From JAXGPP01 sp964436865 (GTDB lineage Bacteria > Planctomycetota > Planctomycetia > Pirellulales > Thermoguttaceae), in NCBI GenBank assembly GCA_964436865.1, contig CAYTFK010000111.1:1-19006 (forward strand): a stretch of 19,006 nucleotides of DNA. Reading direction: 5' to 3'. The position numbers were made by a program, and so were the translations under genes. This document shows positions 1 through 6,115 of this stretch, piece by piece. Under the pieces are notes generated by a model. That model ran no database searches. It saw only the letters and a list, made by a program, of their open reading frames with translations, and was not told the origin of the DNA. Every line of letters begins with the position of its first letter. Position 1 is the first letter of the stretch.

Positions 1-1
1 G

Positions 2-109
2 GCCGTGACGGCGAACCTCCGCGCCGCTGGCGGCGGCGCCATGATCTGGGATGCCGTCATGTCTCGGCTCCACGAAGTCCTGGCCAAGGCGGGGGAGCCG
101 TCACCGTGA
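2..109 (+). CDS. C-terminal end of an unidentified protein (partial)
   Basis: An open frame enters from the left edge and ends at TGA 107-109; about 35 codons are visible. The stop overlaps the GTG start of the next gene in a GTGA junction, which usually means translational coupling, so the two genes are probably one operon. The visible tail is Ala/Gly-rich and then helical, with the stretch WDAVMSRLHEVLAKAGEP. No domain can be recognised from so short a piece. A toxin partner of the downstream AbiEi-like protein is possible by position only, since in described AbiE systems the toxin gene follows the antitoxin gene. Confidence 0.45.
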   Translation, partial: AVTANLRAAGGGAMIWDAVMSRLHEVLAKAGEPSP

Positions 110-756
110 GAGCCGATGCCTGGCGAAAGTACCTCGAGAAGCAGCGCCAAAGACATGGCAAAGTACTGTTTACCTTGACGGAACTTGCCCATGTGGCGGG
201 TGCCTCCCCGGCCGCTTTGAACGTCGAGCTGGCCCGGCTTCGGCGCCAGGAAATCATCGTGCGCTATGCTCACGGCCTGTATGGCATGCCGGGTGCCGTA
301 TCACCACAAGTCCTGGTTCCCGCCATCGACTCGCATGCGTACATTACCGGCCACTACGCGCTCTATGGCTACCAGATGGTGACGCAGGTGCCCGTCACGA
401 TTACCTGCTTCACCGACCGACGGAGTCCCCGGGCTCGAGAGCGCCTCACGCCGGTCGGACGCCTGGAGTTTGTCTGTGTGCGGAGTGGCGTGTACTCACC
501 GGTGGCCGAGGCGGCCATCGCGCCTCCGGCACAAGCGCTCTGCGACTATGTCTATCTCGCGCGGCGTCGCGGCGCCGAGCCCGAAGCCCTGGTCACGTTC
601 CGCCATCTCGCGCGGATCCGGGCGGAAGATCTTGTTCCGATTCTCGCGCGATACCCCATCAGCGTGCAAAAGCACGTAGAGCGATTGGTGAACCTCAGGT
701 TGATTGGGCAACGAGGGCGACCAACGGGAGTCCGGCTTAAGGGAAAGAGGGTTTGA
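106..756 (+). CDS. AbiEi-like antitoxin / winged-helix transcriptional regulator
   Basis: A 216-residue protein. Residues about 15-65 look like a winged helix: a helix-turn-helix stretch (FTLTELAHVAGAS) followed by a strand ending in GLYGMPG. The rest resembles the C-terminal domain of type IV AbiEi-family antitoxins, with the segments YITGHYALYGYQMVTQVP and PAQALCDYVYLA. In that family the protein represses its own operon and neutralises an AbiEii nucleotidyltransferase toxin. I chose the GTG at 106 because it overlaps the upstream stop and the N-terminus fits the family. No AbiEii gene follows: the next gene, mvhA, is convergent and unrelated. Either the toxin lies upstream, outside the window, or this is a solitary regulator. 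The family call is from memory of sequence patterns and moderately sure. Confidence 0.65.
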   Translation: MRADAWRKYLEKQRQRHGKVLFTLTELAHVAGASPAALNVELARLRRQEIIVRYAHGLYGMPGAVSPQVLVPAIDSHAYITGHYALYGYQMVTQVPVTITCFTDRRSPRARERLTPVGRLEFVCVRSGVYSPVAEAAIAPPAQALCDYVYLARRRGAEPEALVTFRHLARIRAEDLVPILARYPISVQKHVERLVNLRLIGQRGRPTGVRLKGKRV

Positions 757-789
757 AGGTGTTGCGTCATCAAGCTGAACACCAATGGT

Positions 790-807
790 GCCCCTGAAAT
801 CAGGGGC
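790..807. terminator. hairpin between convergent genes (possible terminator)
   Basis: GCCCCTGA-AA-TCAGGGGC is a perfect 8-bp inverted repeat lying 11 bp past the mvhA stop and 33 bp past the stop of the convergent AbiEi-like gene. Neither strand has a T-run after the stem, so it is not a textbook intrinsic terminator. Its place between convergent stops still suggests transcript ending or 3'-end protection. Confidence 0.45.
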
Positions 808-818
808 CGCCGCTGCGG

Positions 819-2306
819 TCATTCGCCCGTGAATTGCGCGAGCCGCGCGATGACGCGGCCTAGAACGTCGCGGAGCGTGACTTCGAGTGGCATTCTTCCC
901 GGCAGGCTGTGGGTCGCGCAGCCGAAGCAGGGGTCGTAGGCCCGGAACGCCATCTCGACCATGTTCAGCAGCCCCTCGTTCACCTGGCCCTTGTGGATGA
1001 GCTGCTGGGCGGCTTTCTTGACCGACATCGAGATCGGGGCGTTGTTGTTGGTCGTTCCCACGATCAGATTCACCCGGGTCAGAATGCCACGCTCGTCGGT
1101 CACGTAGTGGTGCGTGAGCGTGCCGCGCGGCGCCTCGACGCTTCCCACACCCGCGGTGGGCTTCTCGGTGGGCAGCACACGGTATTCGCGGCTGGTGATC
1201 TCTGGATCGGTCGCCAGTTCGACCCAGCGCTCGGCGGCATAGAGCAGCTCGATGAGCCGGGCCCAGTGCGTGGCGAGCGTGTGATGGACCGGCTTGCCCC
1301 CCAGGGTGTCGTAGAACCGCTCGTATTCCGCCTGGGCCAACGGTGTCGCCATCCCGTCGGCGGCGTTGAGCCGCGACAGGGGCGTGGCTTTGTATACGCC
1401 CGAGTCCAGTCCGTCGACCAGTCCTTTCCAGCCAACTTGCTTGAGATACGGGAACTTGAGGTAGCTCCATGGTTCCACGCGCTCGGCGATGTACTGCTGG
1501 TAATCACGGGCCCAGTACCGGGCATGTTCGACGCCGTCGGGGCCGACCACGCGGATCAGGCCATCGTAGAAGTTGACGCGGTTCTCCGCATCCACCGTTC
1601 CCATGTTGTACGTGCGATGCGCATAGATGTCGCCGAGGATCAACTTGACATACTGGTTGTTCTTGAGGACGACATCGCCGAACAGCCGCAGCGAGAACCT
1701 GGCGAACTCGATCGCCTCGCGGCCCAGTCTCTCGATCTCCTTGCGCTGCTCCTCGTTGATGCCGCGGCTGACGCCGCCGGGCAGCCCCCAGTTGGGATGC
1801 ACCTTGCGGCCGCCGATCATCTCGATCAGGTGGTGGCCGTCGCGGCGCATCTTGAGCACTCGGCCGGCGATGTCCATGCCGACCTTGGCAACCACGCCGA
1901 GGATGTTTCGCTCGGCCGGCGGAGCCGTCGGTCCGACCACGAAATCCGGACCACCGAGGGCATAGAAGTGCGTGGTATGATCGGTCGCGTAGAAGATGCT
2001 GTAGAACAATTCACGCAGCTTCTTGGCGGCCGGCGGCGGGTCGACATGGAACAGATCGTCGAGGGCCTTTGTGGCCGCCATGTGGTGCGCCTCGGGACAG
2101 ACGCCGCAAATGCGACTGGTCAGGTTCGGCATCTCTTCGGCCGCTCTGCCGACGCAGAACCGCTCGAAGCCTCGCAACTCGGGAATTTGCAGGTAGGCAT
2201 TGGCCACGTCCCCCTGCTCGTCGAGAAAGATGTCGATCTTGCCGTGGCCTTCCAGGCGAGTAATCGGATCGATCGAGATCCGCTTGTGCTCGGTCACAGT
2301 GGTCAT
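819..2306 (-). CDS. mvhA: [NiFe] hydrogenase large subunit, MvhA type (group 3)
   Basis: The 495-residue catalytic subunit that holds the Ni-Fe centre and splits or makes H2 in the cytoplasm. The N-terminal nickel-ligand motif RICGVCPEAHH has Cys67 and Cys70. The C-terminal motif DPCFGCATH has Cys460 and Cys463. Twenty-nine residues follow His466, matching the tail that a maturation protease removes after Ni insertion, so the active site looks complete. The opening SIDPITRLEGHGKI is typical of the family. An AGGAGA ribosome binding site lies just before the ATG. The small subunit MvhG lies upstream in the same direction across the N-gap, and MvhD and HdrA next to it place this in the F420-non-reducing, Hdr-linked group (3c-like). 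No maturation genes (hyp, protease) are in the window. It is probably the last gene of the operon. Confidence 0.95.
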   Translation of the reverse strand: MTTVTEHKRISIDPITRLEGHGKIDIFLDEQGDVANAYLQIPELRGFERFCVGRAAEEMPNLTSRICGVCPEAHHMAATKALDDLFHVDPPPAAKKLRELFYSIFYATDHTTHFYALGGPDFVVGPTAPPAERNILGVVAKVGMDIAGRVLKMRRDGHHLIEMIGGRKVHPNWGLPGGVSRGINEEQRKEIERLGREAIEFARFSLRLFGDVVLKNNQYVKLILGDIYAHRTYNMGTVDAENRVNFYDGLIRVVGPDGVEHARYWARDYQQYIAERVEPWSYLKFPYLKQVGWKGLVDGLDSGVYKATPLSRLNAADGMATPLAQAEYERFYDTLGGKPVHHTLATHWARLIELLYAAERWVELATDPEITSREYRVLPTEKPTAGVGSVEAPRGTLTHHYVTDERGILTRVNLIVGTTNNNAPISMSVKKAAQQLIHKGQVNEGLLNMVEMAFRAYDPCFGCATHSLPGRMPLEVTLRDVLGRVIARLAQFTGE

Positions 2307-2325
2307 CAGAGATTCTCCTGGCCGA

Positions 2326-2433
2326 GAATGGCGAATGTCGAAGGCCCTATGACAACAGAAACCCCCATGACGAAGGGCAAGATCCTGTGGCTTGGTGCTG
2401 CGAGCTTCGCCATGCTTTCGTCATTCGCCATTC
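2326..2433. repeat. inverted TGRCGAA/TTCGYCA heptamer repeats flanking the assembly gap
   Basis: The left arm GAATGGCGAATG (2326-2337) is repeated as its exact reverse complement CATTCGCCATTC at 2422-2433. Both arms are built of 7-bp units: TGGCGAA then TGTCGAA at 2329-2342, and TTCGTCA, TTCGCCA, TTCG at 2417-2434, with a further ATGACGAA between them. The sequence breaks into N directly after the last unit. Such heptamer runs between genes recall repeats I associate with planctomycete genomes (memory, not checked). The arms lie between mvhG and mvhA. Confidence 0.6.
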
Positions 2434-2434
2434 G

Positions 2435-2534
2435 NNNNNNNNNNNNNNNNNNNNNNNNNNNNNNNNNNNNNNNNNNNNNNNNNNNNNNNNNNNNNNNNNN
2501 NNNNNNNNNNNNNNNNNNNNNNNNNNNNNNNNNN
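2435..2534. other. scaffold gap (100 N)
   Basis: Exactly 100 undetermined bases, the usual placeholder for a gap of unknown length. It lies between the mvhG stop and the mvhA leader. The true length and content are unknown, so extra heptamer repeats or even a small gene may be missing. Translations that run through the Ns are meaningless. Confidence 0.98.
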
Positions 2535-2547
2535 GGCTTTCTCCCCC

Positions 2548-3537
2548 CTATTTCGTCCCGGCCGCCGCCGCTCCGTTGGTCAGCTTCCTGCGCCTCAGCA
2601 GGCTGCCGGCCAGGCCAAACCGGTAGAAACTGCCGATCGGATCGGGAATGCCGTCGTGGATGATGCGGTCAATCTCGTCGGGATCGTTGGAATCGATCAC
2701 CGAAGCCAGCGCGGTCATCAAGCGGGCGCCCTGGTCCTGGACGCCCTCATTCGGCCCGTAGCAGCCGATGCAGGGCGAGTTGACCTGGGGACACCTGGCT
2801 CCGCATCCGGCCCGGGTGGCCACACCGCAGCACACCAGCCCCTGTTCCAAGAGGCAGGTCTCCTCGTCGGGAATCACCTGCCAGGTGCGGTAGAACTTGC
2901 GGATCTTCTTCTCCCTTCGCTTCCGTGGGCACTCGTCGCAGACCGTCGTTGCGGCGCCGATCACCGCACCCGGCGGCGGCAGCTTCGCTTCGATGATCGC
3001 CGTCAGGGCGTCCCAGATCCGGTCGGCCTCCGGCGGGCATCCGGGCAGGTAGTAGTCCACCGCCACGGTCTGGTCGAGCGTCCGCAGCGTGTCATAGAAC
3101 AGCGGCAGGTGAAGCGTCCCCTCGGCGACGGCGGTGCGGTGTTGCGGTTCGATCCCGCGGGGATTCTCCGTCGACGGGGTCTCGTGATAGACCGTATCGA
3201 AGATCTGGCGTCGATTGTTGGTGTTGGCCAGCCCCGGGATGCAGCCCTCGTGGGCGCAGGAGCCGAAAGCCACCAGCACCTTCGACTTCTTCCGCAGCAG
3301 TCGGGCCATGTACTCCTGCTCGCTGGTGCGGATCCCGCCGTTGAACAGGCAGACGTCGATGTGCCCGTCGGGCATCTTCTCCACGTCGCGGACCTTGGCA
3401 TCGACCGCCACGGGCCAGAAGACGATGTCGAACAGCGCGGCCACGTCGAGGATCTTCTCGTTGATGGCCAGGACGGCGATCTCACAGCCGCCGCACGAGG
3501 CGGCCCAGTAGAGGGCCAGCTTGCCTTTGCCGTTCAT
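2548..3537 (-). CDS. mvhG: [NiFe] hydrogenase small subunit, MvhG type
   Basis: The 329-residue electron-transfer subunit, which carries iron-sulfur clusters from the Ni-Fe site of MvhA towards MvhD. The proximal-cluster ligands are visible as SCGGCE (Cys15, Cys18), GSCAHEGC (Cys94) and LPGCPPE (Cys167). A cysteine-rich second half (CDECP at 200-204, then Cys228, 236/237, 245, 249, 256 and 259) supplies the other clusters. There is no Tat signal or membrane anchor, as expected for a cytoplasmic group 3 enzyme. The ATG overlaps the mvhD stop by 4 bp (ATGA), with GGAGGTG as ribosome binding site, so the two are translationally coupled. The TAG stop is intact just before the N-gap. Confidence 0.93.
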   Translation of the reverse strand: MNGKGKLALYWAASCGGCEIAVLAINEKILDVAALFDIVFWPVAVDAKVRDVEKMPDGHIDVCLFNGGIRTSEQEYMARLLRKKSKVLVAFGSCAHEGCIPGLANTNNRRQIFDTVYHETPSTENPRGIEPQHRTAVAEGTLHLPLFYDTLRTLDQTVAVDYYLPGCPPEADRIWDALTAIIEAKLPPPGAVIGAATTVCDECPRKRREKKIRKFYRTWQVIPDEETCLLEQGLVCCGVATRAGCGARCPQVNSPCIGCYGPNEGVQDQGARLMTALASVIDSNDPDEIDRIIHDGIPDPIGSFYRFGLAGSLLRRRKLTNGAAAAGTK

Positions 3538-4052
3538 AGGGGCACCTCCATCGCTTCGGCGTGCTCGTGAACGATTTCGTCCAGGGCCTCCAGCCGCGAG
3601 CCGGTCTCCTCCCAGTTGCCGGGCCAGTCGAGCCGGCCGAGTTTCTCAACTTCATTGACGAAGTTGTTGATCGACTCGGCCAGGAACTGCCCCTCGGCCG
3701 CCGACGCCCAGACCAGCCGCAGGCGGGCCGGCTCGATCCCCATCGGCTCGAGGAAGTGGCGGAGCATCGAGTGGCGGCGGATGGTCTTGTAGTTCTGCTC
3801 CACGTAGTGGCAATCGCCCGGATGGCAGCCGGCGATCATCACACCGTCGGCCCCCAAGGCGAACGCCTTGAGCACGAAACTCGGATCGACTCGCCCGCTG
3901 CACATCACGCGGATGATCCGCACGTAGGGTGAGTACTTGATCCGCGCGGTGCCGGCCAGATCGGAGGCCGTATAGCTGCACCAGTTGCAGAGAAAGGCGG
4001 CCACGCGCGGCCGCCACGGCCGCTCGGCGGAAGTTTCAGCAGGATCAGACAT
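3534..4052 (-). CDS. mvhD: MvhD/FlpD-type [2Fe-2S] electron-transfer subunit
   Basis: A 172-residue protein of the MvhD (delta subunit) family, which joins the hydrogenase to HdrA and passes electrons between them. The conserved cysteines are present: CNWCSY (Cys22, Cys25), VMCSGRVDP (Cys51) and GCHPGDCHY (Cys76, Cys81). The C-terminal half has the usual LRLVWASAAEG segment. Length is typical for a stand-alone MvhD rather than a fusion to HdrA. Its start overlaps the hdrA stop by 8 bp and its stop overlaps the mvhG start by 4 bp, so hdrA-mvhD-mvhG are tightly coupled. This arrangement is the clearest evidence that the hydrogenase feeds HdrA. Confidence 0.93.
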   Translation of the reverse strand: MSDPAETSAERPWRPRVAAFLCNWCSYTASDLAGTARIKYSPYVRIIRVMCSGRVDPSFVLKAFALGADGVMIAGCHPGDCHYVEQNYKTIRRHSMLRHFLEPMGIEPARLRLVWASAAEGQFLAESINNFVNEVEKLGRLDWPGNWEETGSRLEALDEIVHEHAEAMEVPL

Positions 4053-6048
4053 AGTTCATCAGCCCTTCCAGTTCTTCGTACACCTGTTCGTCGGCAAAGA
4101 GATGCTGCTTGGCGGCCCCCGAGGGGCAGGCGGCCACACACGTTCCACAGCCCTTGCACAGTGCCGGGTCGAGCACGGCGACCTTCCGCTCCTCGTCGGC
4201 CGTGATCGCGTTATAGGGGCACAAGCCGATGCACGTTTTGCAGCCCGAACACATCCGCTCGTCGATCCAGGCCGTATTGGGTTCCAGTTCGATCTGGCCG
4301 GCGTCGATCAACGCCAGGGCCTTGGCGGCCGCGGCATCGGCCTGGGCGACGGTGTCGGGGATGTCCTTGGCGCCCTGGCAGGCCCCGGCCAGAAACACCC
4401 CGTCGTTGGCGGTATTCACCGGCGCGAGCTTGGGATGCTTCTCGAGGAAGAACCCCTCGGCCGAGCAGGAGATGCCAAAGGCCCGCCGCACGTCGGCGGA
4501 GTCGGGCTGCGGCTCCAGTGCTACCGCCAGGATCACCATGTCAACGTTGATCTTGCGGATCGCGCCCAAGAGGGTATCGTCGACCTGCATCACCAGGCCG
4601 CCCTCGGCCACCGTGCCGTCGCCGGAAACCGGCGTAATGTCGGCCACCTTGCCGCGTACGAACTGCACCCCTTCGTTCTGCACCCGGTTATAGAACTCTT
4701 CAAAACCCTTGCCGGGCGTGCGCATGTCGATGTAGCAGTTGTAGACCTCGGCTGCGGTCTTCTCGCGCACCAGGTGGGCCAGTTTCAGGGCGTACATGCA
4801 GCACACCCGGGAGCAGTAAGCATGGTAATTCGTGTCGCGGCTGCCGACGCAGTGGACGATCCCCACGCGGCGCGGCGTGGAGCCGTCGCGCATCACGAGC
4901 TTGCCGCCGGTGGGCCCGCCGGCGTTCAAGAGCCGCTCGACCTCGAGGCTCGTGTACACCCCCGGATACTTGCCGTAGCCGTAGTAGGGAATGACGGCCG
5001 GATTGAAGGCCTTGAAGCCGGTGGCCACAATGATCGCGCCGACCTCATACTCCTCGATCTGCTCCTGCTGGTCGAAGCGGAACGCATTCCGCTCGCCGCA
5101 GGCCTCGACGCACCCCTGTTTGCACTTGCCGCGGGCCAGTTGCAGGCAGACCTCCGGATCGACCACGGGCACGGGCGGCACGGCCTGGGGGAAGGGGATC
5201 CACACGGGCTTGCGCAGCCCCAGCCCCTGGTCGAACGGATTGGGAAACTTGGCCCGCGTGAACGCGCAGCCGTCGATGCACAGCATGCACCCCACGCACA
5301 GGCTCTCGTCGATGTAACGCGGCTTGCGGCGAATCTTCACCCGGTAGTTGCCCACTGACCCTTCGACCGACTCGACCGCCGAGTAGGTCAACAGCTTGAT
5401 CCGCGGGTGCAGCTTCACGGCCGTCATCTTGGGCGTGAGGATGCAGGCCGCGCAGTCGAGCGTGGGGAAGGTCTTGTCGAACATCGCCATGTGGCCGCCG
5501 ATCGACGGCTCGCGCTCGACGAGGATCACTTCCTTGCCGGCGTCGGCCAGCGTGAGCGCCGCTTCGATTCCGGCGATCCCGCCGCCGATGACGATCGCCC
5601 GCGGCACGATGCCGACGAACTGGCGCTGCAGCGGTTCGTGCCCCGCCACGCGACGGACGGCCGCGGCCAGATGCGCCTTGGCCTTGTCGAGGGCGGCCGA
5701 TTTGTCTTCGGTGACCCAGGCCACCTGCTCGCGGATGTTGGCCATTTGCACCAGGAAGCGGTTCAAGCCGGCGTCCTCAGCGGCGCGGCGGAAGGTGGGT
5801 TCGTGCAAATTGGGCGAGCATGCGGCCACCACGATCCGGTTGAGGTTGAACTCGAGGATGTCGCGTTTGACGAGCTCCTGGCCCGGATCGGAACACATGT
5901 ACTTGTAGTGCCGCGCGAGGGCCACGTGGGGCAAGCCCTCAGCGAAGCGGGCCAGCGATTCCACATCGAGCGCGCCGGCGATGTTGCTGCCGCAATGGCA
6001 GACATAGACCCCGATCCTCAAGCGTTCCGATTCATCGCGTGCGATCAT
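4045..6048 (-). CDS. hdrA: heterodisulfide reductase subunit A-like flavoprotein (HdrA)
   Basis: A 667-residue FAD and multi-cluster protein. In known complexes HdrA performs flavin-based electron bifurcation, dividing electrons from MvhD between ferredoxin and the HdrBC side. Domain order: an N-terminal HdrA domain with CHCG (Cys17, Cys19) and Cys52/Cys77; an FAD site VIGGGIAGIEAA (154-165); the family motif TLDCAACILTPKM; an inserted ferredoxin CVGCMLCIDGC (251-261) with further cysteines at 301-317; a thioredoxin-reductase-like body; and two C-terminal ferredoxin sites (CSGCKTCIGLCP at 600 and CKGCGTCVAACP at 631). All clusters appear complete and no selenocysteine codon is needed. AGGAGA precedes the ATG. 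It is separated by 67 bp from the upstream membrane reductase gene. Separate hdrB and hdrC genes are absent. Confidence 0.93.
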   Translation of the reverse strand: MIARDESERLRIGVYVCHCGSNIAGALDVESLARFAEGLPHVALARHYKYMCSDPGQELVKRDILEFNLNRIVVAACSPNLHEPTFRRAAEDAGLNRFLVQMANIREQVAWVTEDKSAALDKAKAHLAAAVRRVAGHEPLQRQFVGIVPRAIVIGGGIAGIEAALTLADAGKEVILVEREPSIGGHMAMFDKTFPTLDCAACILTPKMTAVKLHPRIKLLTYSAVESVEGSVGNYRVKIRRKPRYIDESLCVGCMLCIDGCAFTRAKFPNPFDQGLGLRKPVWIPFPQAVPPVPVVDPEVCLQLARGKCKQGCVEACGERNAFRFDQQEQIEEYEVGAIIVATGFKAFNPAVIPYYGYGKYPGVYTSLEVERLLNAGGPTGGKLVMRDGSTPRRVGIVHCVGSRDTNYHAYCSRVCCMYALKLAHLVREKTAAEVYNCYIDMRTPGKGFEEFYNRVQNEGVQFVRGKVADITPVSGDGTVAEGGLVMQVDDTLLGAIRKINVDMVILAVALEPQPDSADVRRAFGISCSAEGFFLEKHPKLAPVNTANDGVFLAGACQGAKDIPDTVAQADAAAAKALALIDAGQIELEPNTAWIDERMCSGCKTCIGLCPYNAITADEERKVAVLDPALCKGCGTCVAACPSGAAKQHLFADEQVYEELEGLMNYV

Positions 6049-6115
6049 GGGCCGCTCTCCTGTTGCAATGTGAAACCGTCAATCGCCGCAGGCCGCTTCG
6101 CTGATCGACAGTGCC

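Noticed and set aside
909..2434. Long open frame on the + strand opposite mvhA running into the N-gap
   Set aside because: It is antisense to a clear hydrogenase gene, has no recognisable domain, and its continuation is through Ns. High GC content commonly makes such shadow frames.
3985..5358. Long + strand open frame opposite hdrA
   Set aside because: It mirrors the codon pattern of hdrA on the other strand and contains no motif; no ribosome binding site or promoter supports it.
6049..6115. Possible separate sigma-54 promoter for hdrA in the 67-bp spacer
   Set aside because: A TTGCA occurs, but no GG at the required distance. The hdrA gene more likely shares the upstream promoter.
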